A stretch of DNA of 64,000 nucleotides, from NCBI RefSeq assembly GCF_001880225.1, contig NZ_CP009654.1, positions 1 to 64,000 of the forward strand, in the 5' to 3' direction. Below are positions 1-8,961 of this stretch, piece by piece. The translations under genes and the position numbers were made by a program. This stretch comes from Francisella frigiditurris (GTDB lineage: Bacteria > Pseudomonadota > Gammaproteobacteria > Francisellales > Francisellaceae). How positions within the stretch are numbered: the stretch's first letter is position 1; each line of letters begins with the position of its first letter. Below the pieces are notes generated by a model. The model saw only the letters and a list, made by a program, of their open reading frames with translations, did no database searches and was not told where the DNA came from.

Positions 1-103
1 TTGTTACCATAACTATTTATTTCTAGTAACTTATTCATAAAATTATTCATATAAGTTATACTTCTAACCTATTATACATACTAATTTCATTTACTACTTA
101 AAA

Positions 104-634
104 ATGAATAAAATGCTTAATGACTTCTTACCTGCTATAGCTTTTTTTGCAGTATACAAAATTTATGACATCTTCTATGCTACTGCAGCACTAATAATAA
201 TAACTGTTGCTCAAGTTATTTTTGAATATATCATACATAAAAAGATTCCTTACACTCAAGTTGTGATTGCCATATTAGTTGTGATCTTTGGTGGAGCTAC
301 ATTATATTTTCACAATGAAGAATTTATAAAATGGAAAGTCTCTATAATTAACTGGCTACTAGGTGCTGGTTTTATAATTACTACTTATATTATGAAACAA
401 ACTCCTATTGAAAGATTATTAGGCAGTTCCATGGATTTAGATCATAAAAAATGGAAGTCATTAAATAATATGTGGGGAGTATACTTTCTAATACTAGGAA
501 CGATAAATATGTTTGTTGCTTATTTTTGTTCTACTAATACATGGATGAATTTTAAACTATTTGGAATTATTGGCTTAACAATAATATTTATGGTTATACA
601 AGTAGCTTACCTATCAAAGCATATCAAAAAATAG
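104..634 (+). CDS. yciB: YciB family inner membrane septation protein
   Basis: A 176-aa, almost wholly hydrophobic protein with about five membrane segments, close to the usual YciB (IspZ) length of about 180 aa. Seen: the conserved central part around residues 95-120, with KQTPIERLLG followed by a Trp-rich turn (HKKWKSLNNMWG), and a basic C-terminus. YciB proteins sit in the inner membrane and are linked to septation and envelope integrity; no enzymatic activity is known. No strong Shine-Dalgarno precedes the ATG. The next gene follows 72 nt later on the same strand. Confidence 0.88.
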   Translation: MNKMLNDFLPAIAFFAVYKIYDIFYATAALIIITVAQVIFEYIIHKKIPYTQVVIAILVVIFGGATLYFHNEEFIKWKVSIINWLLGAGFIITTYIMKQTPIERLLGSSMDLDHKKWKSLNNMWGVYFLILGTINMFVAYFCSTNTWMNFKLFGIIGLTIIFMVIQVAYLSKHIKK

Positions 635-706
635 AGCTCCATTTATAATTTAAAATGGCTATAATATAATCAATTAATATTTTTATATTTGATGAAGAAA
701 ATTCTA

Positions 707-1030
707 ATGACTGAAGAAAACAAAGAAACTCAATCACAAGAGATTAGTAAAGAAGCTCCAAAAAAGAAATTAAGCTTTTGCTCATGCAAAAAGTTTTTTG
801 GCAGCTTACTTTTAGTGATGATACTATCTATCTTTTGTATAGCTGAAATAATCATCTTAGCTCTAATATTTGTCTTATTTTTATCATTCTATATAGCTAT
901 AATAATTGCTGGATCACTAACAGTTTTATCTATATTTATTATGAAAGAGATAAAAAAACGTAGAGAAAAAAAATCAAACTCTCAAAATAAAAGTAATAAA
1001 TCTGCAGAAAAAACTACTTCACAAGACTAG
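707..1030 (+). CDS. Small two-helix membrane protein, function unknown
   Basis: I do not recognise this family. The protein has a polar N-terminus of about 25 residues, a Cys pair (CSC), two adjacent hydrophobic segments at roughly residues 31-75, and a highly basic Lys/Arg/Ser/Asn tail. The ATG at 707 is preferred because it gives a clean polar N-terminus; an in-frame ATG at 692 and a TTG at 689 are alternatives. Its 3' end overlaps the convergent glk gene by 17 nt. It may be co-transcribed with yciB. Confidence 0.55.
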   Translation: MTEENKETQSQEISKEAPKKKLSFCSCKKFFGSLLLVMILSIFCIAEIIILALIFVLFLSFYIAIIIAGSLTVLSIFIMKEIKKRREKKSNSQNKSNKSAEKTTSQD

Positions 1031-2027
1031 CTGCATAAGTTCGCGCACCAATTAAACCAACATCTGTATTTGTAATAATATGGATAGGAAAATCTTTCAT
1101 CATATTAGACATTCTTCCCTTATCTCTAAATTTTTGAAGAAACTTACCTTCTATTATTTGCTTAACTAATCTAGGCGCTATACCTCCAGCAATATATAAA
1201 CCTCTAAAAGGTAAGCTAGTTAAAGCCAAATTACCTGCCGTTGCTCCATATATACTTAAAAATATATCAATTGCTCTAAGTGCTGATGGATCCTTATGCT
1301 CAACAGCATATTTAACTATTAATGCTGCTTTATCAACGTCGGATACGTTAAACAATTCTCTCCTTAAAGAAGATGATTCTGGCTGACCATATAATGGCTG
1401 TGTAACTACATATTTGTAAATATTATAAATACCATAACCACTACAGAATCTTTCTGGCGAGACTCTATGTAGAGTCTTTTTCATAAATCTAAAAAGCTCA
1501 ATTTGTTCATCATCTACCGGTGAGAAATCCACATGCCCACCTTCAGTTTTATAAACTTTTGTTTTACCGTTATGGTAGGCTGCAAGACACATACCAAGAC
1601 CAGTTCCTGCACCTATAACAGCACATAAACTTTCTTCGTCATAATTACCTTCTTGCAAAGTATATAAATCTTTTTCCTTATCTAAGCTTTCCACTCCATA
1701 ACCAATAGCTTCGAAATCATTTATTACTTTTACTTTAGATCTATCAATTCCTAAACCTTCTGCAACATATAATTCAGAAACCATCCAAGGCAGATTAGTG
1801 AGCTCAACCTCTCCATTAACAACAAAACCAGCTACTGCTAAACAAACAGAGTCAATCTGCCCTTTCAGGCCAATTTCTTCCAAAAATGTATCTATAACAT
1901 CTGAAAGACATTTAAAATCAGCGCCTTTATATTTTTTTATCGTAACATGTTCTGTTTTACCATTCTCTAACGTTGATACTTGCAATCTTGTATTTGTACC
2001 ACCGATATCACCAGATAAGATATACAT
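1014..2027 (-). CDS. glk: Glucokinase
   Basis: This 337-aa protein should phosphorylate glucose to glucose 6-phosphate with ATP in the cytoplasm. Seen: the N-terminal phosphate-binding loop GDIGGTNTRL (residues 6-15), the sugar-site region VINDFEAIGYG near residue 100, the glycine-rich GAGTGLGMCL near 140, and GGHVDF near 163 whose Glu/His side is typical of the bacterial glucokinase family. The C-terminal YIAGGIAPR is the second nucleotide-binding element. Length matches the family (about 320-340). An AAGGAAC Shine-Dalgarno lies upstream of the ATG. It is monocistronic and divergent from ubiE. Confidence 0.92.
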   Translation of the reverse strand: MYILSGDIGGTNTRLQVSTLENGKTEHVTIKKYKGADFKCLSDVIDTFLEEIGLKGQIDSVCLAVAGFVVNGEVELTNLPWMVSELYVAEGLGIDRSKVKVINDFEAIGYGVESLDKEKDLYTLQEGNYDEESLCAVIGAGTGLGMCLAAYHNGKTKVYKTEGGHVDFSPVDDEQIELFRFMKKTLHRVSPERFCSGYGIYNIYKYVVTQPLYGQPESSSLRRELFNVSDVDKAALIVKYAVEHKDPSALRAIDIFLSIYGATAGNLALTSLPFRGLYIAGGIAPRLVKQIIEGKFLQKFRDKGRMSNMMKDFPIHIITNTDVGLIGARTYAASLVK

Positions 2028-2117
2028 AATATTAAGTTCCTTTTGTTATTCATATAGAATGAAAAGCCCCTATATTTTGTTATAATAGCATACTATAAAT
2101 ATCTAATAACTATTTGA

Positions 2118-2870
2118 ATGTCTGATAATAAAAAAACTACTGACTTTGGATTCTCAGAAGTTGCATGGGAAGAAAAACAAAAAAAAGTAGCTGGGGTTTT
2201 TCACTCAGTTGCAGCCAATTATGACTTAATGAATGACCTAATGTCTTTTGGTGTTCATAGATTATGGAAAAAAACTACTGTTGCAAAAGCTGGAATTCGC
2301 AAAGGTGATAGAGTCCTTGATCTTGCTGGTGGTACAGGTGATTTAGCTTATAAATTCTGTCAACTTGTTGGAGATAATGGAAAAGTCATTCTTAGTGATA
2401 TAAATTCATCTATGCTTGAAGTTGGAAAAGAAAAGCTTACTAATAAAGGATGTGTTGGTAATATAGAATATATCCAAGCAAATGCTGAAAGCCTTCCATT
2501 TCCAGATAATTATTTTGACTGCATAACTATATCATTTGGATTAAGAAATGTTACAGACAAAGAAAAAGCTTTAGAATCAATGTATAGAGTTTTGAAACCA
2601 GGTGGAAAACTTTTAGTTTTAGAGTTTTCTAAACCGATTGTCCCTTTATTATCAAAAATATACGATGAGTACTCTTTCAAAGCACTTCCTTTTATGGGAA
2701 AAATAATCACTCAAGATGCTGAAAGTTATAAATACTTAGCAGAATCAATACGTAAACATCCAGATCAAGAAACATTAAAGCAAATGATGTTACAAGCTGG
2801 TTTTGATGACGCTGAATATCAAAATATGACTGGCGGAATAGTTGCATTACATACAGGATATAAATACTAA
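2118..2870 (+). CDS. ubiE: Ubiquinone/menaquinone C-methyltransferase UbiE
   Basis: UbiE methylates the quinone ring carbon (2-polyprenyl-6-methoxy-benzoquinol step) using S-adenosylmethionine. Seen: [16 protein letters not shown] near residue 27, SAM motif [13 protein letters not shown] near residue 69, the [11 protein letters not shown] segment near 119, and [14 protein letters not shown] near 139, all typical UbiE/COQ5 signatures. The 250-aa length is normal. It leads a tight ubiE-ubiJ-ubiB run, with ubiJ starting 2 nt after its stop. A TATAAT hexamer at 2081-2086 may be the -10, but no convincing -35 is present. Confidence 0.96.
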   Translation: MSDNKKTTDFGFSEVAWEEKQKKVAGVFHSVAANYDLMNDLMSFGVHRLWKKTTVAKAGIRKGDRVLDLAGGTGDLAYKFCQLVGDNGKVILSDINSSMLEVGKEKLTNKGCVGNIEYIQANAESLPFPDNYFDCITISFGLRNVTDKEKALESMYRVLKPGGKLLVLEFSKPIVPLLSKIYDEYSFKALPFMGKIITQDAESYKYLAESIRKHPDQETLKQMMLQAGFDDAEYQNMTGGIVALHTGYKY

Positions 2871-2872
2871 TT

Positions 2873-3460
2873 ATGACTGATAGTTTAAATAATGCTCTTA
2901 ATCTTTTATTAAATCTTGACCCACAGATCTCATTTGCATTATCAAAGCTAGAAAATAAATCATTGAGTATATATATAACCGATTTAGATATAATAACTAC
3001 TTTTACAATAAATAATAAAAAAGTAACAGCTTCAAATTTAAAATCATCAAATATTATAAGTGGAAAATTAGCATATATTATGGAGCTATTATTCAATAAA
3101 AATTTACAAGAGTTACTTATTGATAAAAAGCTTGATTATCAGGGAAGCTTATCTGAATTGAAACAATTTTATAGTTTCTTTAGCTCAATAGATATTGATG
3201 TAATATATTACATATCTACTGCTACCAACCCGATTTTTGCAAATGCTATAGAAGTACCATTTAAGAAAGCAAAAGAATTTATACAAGTTTCAAAAAATGA
3301 GTCAATTATAGATATAAAAGAATATCTAACTGAAGAAAAAAAATACCTAATCTCTAAAAATGAAATAAATATTTTTTATAGAGAAGTACAAAAATTAAAG
3401 CAAGCAACTGATAGGCTAGAGGCTAAGCTAAGATTACTAAAAGGTTCTGCTAATGATTAA
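2873..3460 (+). CDS. ubiJ: Ubiquinone biosynthesis accessory factor UbiJ (SCP2 domain)
   Basis: A 195-aa protein placed exactly where UbiJ lies in the ubiE-ubiJ-ubiB operon of enterobacteria. The N-terminal 110 residues have the alternating beta pattern of an SCP2 lipid-binding domain, including a MELLFNKNLQELLIDKKLDYQG stretch (given in part: LDYQG at about residue 88-92). The C-terminal 40 residues are Lys/Glu/Leu-rich and probably coiled coil, as in UbiJ. UbiJ scaffolds the cytosolic Ubi metabolon and binds hydrophobic ubiquinone intermediates. The sequence alone is weakly conserved, so the call leans on synteny. Its end overlaps ubiB by 8 nt. Confidence 0.82.
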   Translation: MTDSLNNALNLLLNLDPQISFALSKLENKSLSIYITDLDIITTFTINNKKVTASNLKSSNIISGKLAYIMELLFNKNLQELLIDKKLDYQGSLSELKQFYSFFSSIDIDVIYYISTATNPIFANAIEVPFKKAKEFIQVSKNESIIDIKEYLTEEKKYLISKNEINIFYREVQKLKQATDRLEAKLRLLKGSAND

Positions 3461-5117
3461 AAAATGGCTAAGACTAGTTTATATATTTTATATAGTTAAT
3501 AGATACTGCTTATTAAATGAACCTATAAGAGCTACTCAAATTAGATCTCTAAGATTTTTCATTTATTTTAATCCATTTAATTATGTTAGAAGCAATAGAA
3601 AAAGTGACCATGGAATTAGACTTCGAATAGCTCTTGAAAGACTAGGTCCTATATTTGTGAAGTTTGGACAAGCTTTATCTACTAGACAAGATATACTACC
3701 TCCAAAAGCTATAGAAGAAATCTCAAGACTTCAAGATGATGTCCCACCTTTTTCTGGGAAAATAGCGATCTCACAAATAGAAAAATCTATAAAGAAACCT
3801 ATTAGTGAAGCATTCAAGTATTTTGATGAAAATCCATTGGCTTCAGCCTCAATTGCACAGGTTCATAGAGCTATACTACATAATGGAGATAAAGTTGTGG
3901 TTAAAGTTTTAAGACCAAATATTCACAAAATTCTTAAACTTGATACAGCCTTAATGCTAACCTTTGCCAAGCTTATTTCCTCTATATTTCCTAATTTAAA
4001 AAGGTTTAAGCCTATCGAGGTTGTAAATGAAATAAATCAAAGCCTCTTGGATGAAATAGATCTATTAAGAGAGGCTGCTAATGCTTCTCAATTAAGAAGA
4101 AATTTCGAAAATAGTGATATCCAATATATACCCAAAATTTATTGGGACTATACGTCTTCTAAAGTAATGGTTATGGAAGAAGTTGATGGGCTTAGCATCT
4201 CAGATATAAGTAAGCTAGATGCTTTAGGTATAGATAGAAAATTACTTGCTGAAAGAGGTGTGCAAATATTTTATACGCAAGTATTTAGAGACTGCTTTTT
4301 CCATGCAGATATGCACCCTGGAAATTTATTTATTGATGCAACCAACCCTAATGATCCTAAATATATCTCTATAGATTTTGGGATAGTGGGAACTCTGAAT
4401 AGAGATGACCAACAATACTTAGCAGGAAACTTCTTAGCTTTCTTTAAGAGAGATTATAAAAAAGTAGCTGAGCTGCATATTGAATCTGGTTGGGTTCCCG
4501 CAGACACTAGGGTTGATGCGCTTGAGTCTGCTATACGCACAGTTTGCGAACCCATTTTTGAGAAACCAATTAAAGAAATATCTCTTGGTTATACATTAAT
4601 GAGACTATTCCAAGTTGCTAGAAGATTTAATATGGAGGTTCAGCCTCAGCTTATATTACTACAAAAAACCTTAATAAATATAGAAGGACTTGGTCGTCAA
4701 TTATATCCTGAATTGAATTTATGGGAGACGTCTCGCCCTATTCTAGAAAAATGGATGAGAGAACATGTAGGTATTAAAGGGTTTATTCGTCGCTCACAAG
4801 AACACTTACCAAAAGTTAGTGAAAAATTGCCAGAAATACCTGATGTTATATTTGAAATATTACAACATACGCAAAATAGTCTAAGAGCAAATAAAAACTT
4901 TAATGAAATAGAGTTAAACAAAACTGTTCAGCCTTCAAAAAGTAAATTCTTTTTAATTCTAGGCTCAATACTTGCTGGTGCTGGTGCATTTTATAGCCTC
5001 AATTCAGATTCAGAACTATTATTAAACTTACAAACTTTTATTAAGAATCATAATTCAAGTATTTTAAGTATCGGAATAATTTCTATTATTTACTATATAT
5101 TAAAAAAAGAGAGGTAA
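3453..5117 (+). CDS. ubiB: Ubiquinone biosynthesis ATPase/kinase-like UbiB
   Basis: UbiB is an atypical ABC1/ADCK-family kinase-like ATPase needed for ubiquinone synthesis. Seen: the diagnostic KxGQ motif (FVKFGQALSTRQDILPP) near residue 69, the Ala-rich loop LASASIAQVH near 129, the lysine VVVKVLRP near 149, HADMHPGN near residue 285 as the catalytic loop, and SIDFGIVG as the metal-binding DFG-like motif. Two hydrophobic C-terminal segments (about 495-513 and 533-549) are the usual UbiB membrane anchors. The 554-aa length is standard. Confidence 0.95.
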   Translation: MIKKWLRLVYIFYIVNRYCLLNEPIRATQIRSLRFFIYFNPFNYVRSNRKSDHGIRLRIALERLGPIFVKFGQALSTRQDILPPKAIEEISRLQDDVPPFSGKIAISQIEKSIKKPISEAFKYFDENPLASASIAQVHRAILHNGDKVVVKVLRPNIHKILKLDTALMLTFAKLISSIFPNLKRFKPIEVVNEINQSLLDEIDLLREAANASQLRRNFENSDIQYIPKIYWDYTSSKVMVMEEVDGLSISDISKLDALGIDRKLLAERGVQIFYTQVFRDCFFHADMHPGNLFIDATNPNDPKYISIDFGIVGTLNRDDQQYLAGNFLAFFKRDYKKVAELHIESGWVPADTRVDALESAIRTVCEPIFEKPIKEISLGYTLMRLFQVARRFNMEVQPQLILLQKTLINIEGLGRQLYPELNLWETSRPILEKWMREHVGIKGFIRRSQEHLPKVSEKLPEIPDVIFEILQHTQNSLRANKNFNEIELNKTVQPSKSKFFLILGSILAGAGAFYSLNSDSELLLNLQTFIKNHNSSILSIGIISIIYYILKKER

Positions 5118-5121
5118 TAAA

Positions 5122-5460
5122 ATGTCAGACTGTATTTTTTGTAAAATAATAAATGGGGAAATCCCTTGTCAGAAAGTCTATGAAGATACAGACGTTTTAG
5201 CTTTTAATGATATAAACCCAGCAGCAGAAACACACGTACTTGTTATTCCTAAACAACATATCTCAAGCCTCAATGATCTAAATAATAGCCATGAACAAAT
5301 AATGGGGAAATTAATGATAGCTATACCTAAGATTGCTAAGCAGCTAGGTTTAAAAGGATTTAAAACTATAATAAACACAGGTAAAGAAGGTGGGCAAGTG
5401 GTTTTCCATATCCATGCACATATTCTTGGAGGCTCAATTAAAAAAAGTATGCCTGTTTAA
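5122..5460 (+). CDS. hinT: HIT family nucleotide-binding protein (HinT-like)
   Basis: A 112-aa histidine-triad protein. Seen: N-terminal CIFCKIINGEIP, which can bind zinc in some members, DINPAAETHVLVIPK in the middle, and the triad HIHAHILGG near residue 97. HinT proteins hydrolyse nucleoside phosphoramidates and adenylated lysine. An AGAGG Shine-Dalgarno sits before the ATG, inside or next to the ubiB stop, so it is likely the last gene of the ubi transcript. It is convergent with comF, 2 nt apart. Confidence 0.93.
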   Translation: MSDCIFCKIINGEIPCQKVYEDTDVLAFNDINPAAETHVLVIPKQHISSLNDLNNSHEQIMGKLMIAIPKIAKQLGLKGFKTIINTGKEGGQVVFHIHAHILGGSIKKSMPV

Positions 5461-5462
5461 AA

Positions 5463-6146
5463 TTATAGCCCTGCCTTTACTAAAGTTACTATACTGATTT
5501 TTTTAATATCTCTAGATAATTTCACTGTCTTAATGAGCTCTTTTAAAGTAGAGCCAGTAGTAAAAACATCATCAAACACAACTAAATGTTTTGATTTAAT
5601 ACTTTGAGTCAGTTCAAATACATTTCTTATCTGCATTTCCCTATCTTTTTTTGATGATTTGGCTTGTGCCTTTGTATATTTTTTTCTCTTACATGCTTTA
5701 AAATTAGGTTCTATATTTATGCAATCTGCTAATTTATTTGCTAATAACTCAGACTGATTAAATCCCCGATACAAATATCTAAACCTATGTATAGGAACCA
5801 CAATTATTTCATCTACTTCATTTAAATATTCTTTAGCAAAATCTTCCCACCACCTATAGATTAGTGTTTCAAAAATTGAGATTACCAAGACATCTTTATT
5901 GAACTTTAGTTTTTTTAATAAAAGTTGAATCTCTTTTGAATAATTAAACAAATGATAATAATCATATTCATCATCCAAAATTATTTGATCTTTATTAAAA
6001 GAAAGCTGTTTTTCCAAATCTTTAAAACAGTAATCACAAACTAAACAATTACTACTTTGTTTACATAAAGCACAACTCTGCTTAAGTAATAATTGTTTTA
6101 TATTTACAAGTAATTCTTTTATACTTTTCAAATATAGACTATGCAA
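5463..6146 (-). CDS. comF: ComF family phosphoribosyltransferase-like protein
   Basis: A 227-aa protein with an N-terminal four-cysteine zinc finger (CALC...CLVCDYC, residues about 25-41) and a C-terminal type I phosphoribosyltransferase fold whose PRPP loop is VFDDVFTTGSTL near residue 193. ComF/GntX proteins support DNA uptake and growth on external DNA in competent bacteria, with the substrate unknown. The start is uncertain: no ATG is available and the frame opens at TTG 6146, with another TTG five codons in. It is divergent from, and its 5' end overlaps, the BioC-like reading frame. Confidence 0.85.
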   Translation of the reverse strand: MHSLYLKSIKELLVNIKQLLLKQSCALCKQSSNCLVCDYCFKDLEKQLSFNKDQIILDDEYDYYHLFNYSKEIQLLLKKLKFNKDVLVISIFETLIYRWWEDFAKEYLNEVDEIIVVPIHRFRYLYRGFNQSELLANKLADCINIEPNFKACKRKKYTKAQAKSSKKDREMQIRNVFELTQSIKSKHLVVFDDVFTTGSTLKELIKTVKLSRDIKKISIVTLVKAGL

Positions 6147-6155
6147 ATTATTTTT

Positions 6156-6920
6156 ATGTTCAATTATAGCTTATTCAAAAAGATACTTACCAATAGAAAG
6201 CTTCGAAAAAACTCATTTATAAAGAATGAGATAGCTTTAAGATTATTAAAAAGGTTAGATTTTATTAAACTTTTCCCAGAAAAGATATTAGTAGTTGGAT
6301 ATACTGATAATGATTATATTAAAAATTTAAAAGCTCGCTTTCCTAATGCAGATATACTTCTTGAAGATGATGAAGGATCAATTTTTAATATTATAATTTC
6401 CAACTCCACCATTCATCTAACTGATAATATTTCAGAAGAGTTAAATAACTATTATCAAAAGTTAGATAATGATGGAATACTTCTATTTTCAACATTTGGT
6501 GACAAATCTTTTTTAAGTATAAACAAAGCTTTTAAAGAGATAGATGATCTACCACATACAAATAAAATGATCGATATATTAACCTGGGGAAATTTATTAC
6601 AAAATAGCATCTATAAAAACCCTGCCATAGAGTCTGACAAAATAACCCTTACTTACGAAAATCACTCTACCTTATTTGAAGATTTAAGAGCGCTTAATGA
6701 ACCTCTAGCAGACAATAAAATGCACATATGCCTAACTGGGAAAAATAGATGGAATAAATTCTTAAAGAAACTATATGAAAATTTACAGCTCGAAATAGAA
6801 GCTTTATACGGCTATGCTATAAAAAAACAAGATGATAAAAATTTATCTCCAAGGAAAAATTCAAATCGAATCAGTCTAGAAGAGCTTAAAAAACAAATTA
6901 CTGAATTCAAGAAAGACTAA
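6156..6920 (+). CDS. BioC-like methyltransferase homologue with degenerate SAM motif
   Basis: A protein of about 254 aa whose layout matches the BioC/NDUFAF5 class: an N-terminal helix pair, a Rossmann start at about residue 40, and the ISNSTIHLTDN segment in the place of BioC's xSNxxxxW motif. Seen: the glycine-rich SAM loop expected after the first strand is replaced by VVGYTDNDY, and the acidic end of strand 2 is LLEDDEG. Either it binds SAM poorly or it has another job. ATG 6156 is chosen over ATG 6141 because comF starts in between. It is divergent from comF. Function not assigned. Confidence 0.55.
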   Translation: MFNYSLFKKILTNRKLRKNSFIKNEIALRLLKRLDFIKLFPEKILVVGYTDNDYIKNLKARFPNADILLEDDEGSIFNIIISNSTIHLTDNISEELNNYYQKLDNDGILLFSTFGDKSFLSINKAFKEIDDLPHTNKMIDILTWGNLLQNSIYKNPAIESDKITLTYENHSTLFEDLRALNEPLADNKMHICLTGKNRWNKFLKKLYENLQLEIEALYGYAIKKQDDKNLSPRKNSNRISLEELKKQITEFKKD

Positions 6921-7676
6921 CTAACAAGTCAATACTGCTAAAGTTGCTAACTCATCCCAATCTTTTTGAGAACAAGTCTCTGGCTTTTTAGGTGGTTGAC
7001 AATATGTTTCCCATGTTCCATCACTATATTTCTTCAATATAAGACAATCCTTAAATGATCTCCCTTCCTCATCTTTAGTTGCTGAGACAAAAGTAACATC
7101 CTTAATTAGGAAGTTATTATCGTCATCATAGGAATTATCATCACTTTTAGCTATAGGTGAAAATATATCAGTATTTTTATTACTATATCCATCCTTTGTA
7201 GCATCTCCAATAACATAGGCACTTTTATCATTTACATTGCTACCAACAGTTGAGTCTTCATTGTTATCAAGCATATCCGCATCACTTTCCTGTACATCAT
7301 CTACCGTATCTGCAGAAGATTGACCCTCAATGTAATTCTCATCAATATTTTTAGCAAACTTATCATCACTTAAATAAGGTTCATCCATACTTTTATTAAA
7401 TGCCTCATCTTCGTCTAGCTTATCATCTACAAAAGCATCATCATTACTATATCCATCAACTTGAGAACCTTGTTCCTCATCAACACTATCTTCATCTATA
7501 TTAGCTGAGCTACCACTATTAATATCACTATCTATAGGTAAAGAGCTACCACTGTTAGTTTGCATTAAATTCATACTATTTGAATTCACAGAAGCACTTT
7601 CTGCTCCGATAGCTATAGCGCTTTCAAACAAAAACGAGAAGATAAAGAAAGTAATTAGAAAATATTTCTTAAACAT
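6921..7676 (-). CDS. Acidic Asp/Ser/Asn-rich secreted protein, unknown
   Basis: I do not recognise this protein. Seen: a Sec-type signal peptide (MFKKYFLITFFIFSFLF, cleavage likely after SAIA), then about 150 residues of low-complexity, strongly acidic sequence full of Asp, Glu, Ser and Asn, and a more ordered C-terminal 65 residues with four cysteines (KDC, YCQPPKKPETC, VLTC at the very end). Two disulfides are possible in an oxidising periplasm. The upstream TTG at 7688 is less likely than the ATG at 7676. It is convergent with the BioC-like gene. Confidence 0.6.
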   Translation of the reverse strand: MFKKYFLITFFIFSFLFESAIAIGAESASVNSNSMNLMQTNSGSSLPIDSDINSGSSANIDEDSVDEEQGSQVDGYSNDDAFVDDKLDEDEAFNKSMDEPYLSDDKFAKNIDENYIEGQSSADTVDDVQESDADMLDNNEDSTVGSNVNDKSAYVIGDATKDGYSNKNTDIFSPIAKSDDNSYDDDNNFLIKDVTFVSATKDEEGRSFKDCLILKKYSDGTWETYCQPPKKPETCSQKDWDELATLAVLTC

Positions 7677-7759
7677 TACTGCATACAAATTATTATTACG
7701 TTATAGTCTGAAGTATAATTGATAATGAGAGCATAAGAAAGATTATTTGGAGGAGTGTA

Positions 7760-8116
7760 ATGTTTATACTAGAAAAAAGAGATGGTTACTATTTTGCTAA
7801 GGTCTCTGGTAAATTAAGTCATAAAGACTATATTGAGGATTTAATACCCAAAATAGAGTCTGCTTTAGCAGATCAAACAGAAAATAAATTCATAATGGAT
7901 ATTACTGAATTTGAAGGATGGTCAGAAATAAGAGCAGCTTATGATGATTTTAAAACTGGAATAAAGCATCGTAAAGATTTTGAGAAAATTGCTGTTATTG
8001 GAGACAAAAGATGGGAAGAATTTATAATTAAAACTTTTGGTCTCTTTATAAAAGCAAAAGTAAAATTCTTCTATACAGAAAACAATGATGAAGCAGAAAA
8101 TTGGATAACTAAATAA
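7760..8116 (+). CDS. SpoIIAA-like STAS domain protein
   Basis: A 118-aa protein that fits the SpoIIAA-like family (STAS fold): a short beta-hairpin start, KLSHKDYIEDLIPKIE, an IMDITEFEGWS strand-loop, the DFKTGIKHRKDFEKIAVIGD region near residue 75, and a KVKFFYTENNDEAENWI end. These proteins are often small soluble lipid- or stress-associated proteins; the precise role is unknown. A strong GGAGGAG Shine-Dalgarno precedes the ATG. Its 3' end overlaps the convergent murB by 8 nt. Confidence 0.75.
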   Translation: MFILEKRDGYYFAKVSGKLSHKDYIEDLIPKIESALADQTENKFIMDITEFEGWSEIRAAYDDFKTGIKHRKDFEKIAVIGDKRWEEFIIKTFGLFIKAKVKFFYTENNDEAENWITK

Positions 8117-8960
8117 TTATCTGTTCTTCGTGAAGAGCAATATTATAATTGCTCAAAATTTGCTCTTTTATAAAGTTTATTAAATCTATTATATCTTGCC
8201 CTGTCGCGTTTCCATTATTTACTATAATGCCACCATGCTTAGGTGAAATCTGCGCGCCACCTATTTTCTTACCTTTTAAACCAAGTTCCTCAACCATTAC
8301 TCCCACAGGTACATTTGCTTGTGGCCTTTTAAATACACTACCTCCGCTTGGAATTTGAGGTAAGTTTGCTAAGCGTCTAGAATAAATATCATCTAATTTA
8401 TGCTTTATTTTATCTCTGTTTTTTTCTTCAAAAATAAACTCAGCAGATAAAATGCAAACATCTTTATTATCTTTAAACATAGAAAATCTATAACCATACT
8501 CTATTTTTTCTTTTGGATAATCTATTATTTCTTTAGATTTAAGGTTTAAAACTCTTACACTCTTTACACAAGAATATATTTCATCACCATAAGCGCCAGC
8601 ATTCATTATTAAAGCACCGCCAACACTAGCAGGAACATCATAGAAAGTTTCTATACCACTAAGTCCAGCCTCATATGTAACTAATGCTAAATCTTGCAAC
8701 AATGCTCCTGACTGAGCTTTAACAATATTGTTTGAGATTGAATAACTAGAAAAATTATTACTAAAAATAACAAAAGTTATTTCATCATCGTAAAACTCTT
8801 TAGAAAGGATAATATTACTACCGTTTCCTAAGAAAAAAACATTCTCATATTTGTTAACTATCTCTAAAACTTCCGCTTCTGTTTTTGGAAAAAAAACGTT
8901 TTTAGCAAAAGATTTAATTCTATAAGTATTATACTTTTCTAATGATTTATAACCTTGCAT
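8109..8960 (-). CDS. murB: UDP-N-acetylenolpyruvoylglucosamine reductase
   Basis: MurB reduces UDP-GlcNAc-enolpyruvate to UDP-MurNAc with FAD and NADPH. Seen: NTYRIKSFAKNVFFP at the N-terminus, the FAD loop FLGNGSNIILS near residue 45, GIETFYDVPASVGGALIMNAGAYG with the phosphate-contact Gly/Ala residues near 113, YRFSMFKD, the catalytic serine region IPSGGSVFKRP near 203, and GGAQISPKHGGIIVNNGNAT near residue 236. Length of about 283 aa is the type II short form. ATG 8960 fits better than 8984 because murA ends at 8962. Confidence 0.94.
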   Translation of the reverse strand: MQGYKSLEKYNTYRIKSFAKNVFFPKTEAEVLEIVNKYENVFFLGNGSNIILSKEFYDDEITFVIFSNNFSSYSISNNIVKAQSGALLQDLALVTYEAGLSGIETFYDVPASVGGALIMNAGAYGDEIYSCVKSVRVLNLKSKEIIDYPKEKIEYGYRFSMFKDNKDVCILSAEFIFEEKNRDKIKHKLDDIYSRRLANLPQIPSGGSVFKRPQANVPVGVMVEELGLKGKKIGGAQISPKHGGIIVNNGNATGQDIIDLINFIKEQILSNYNIALHEEQIII

Positions 8961-8961
8961 T

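Noticed and set aside
1798-2085. 95-codon plus-strand frame over the start of glk
   Set aside because: It is a shadow of the well-supported glucokinase gene; the translation has no domain.
2707-3096. 129-codon minus-strand frame over ubiE/ubiJ
   Set aside because: It lies entirely across two genes of a conserved operon, and its translation is low-complexity Ile/Leu/Phe.
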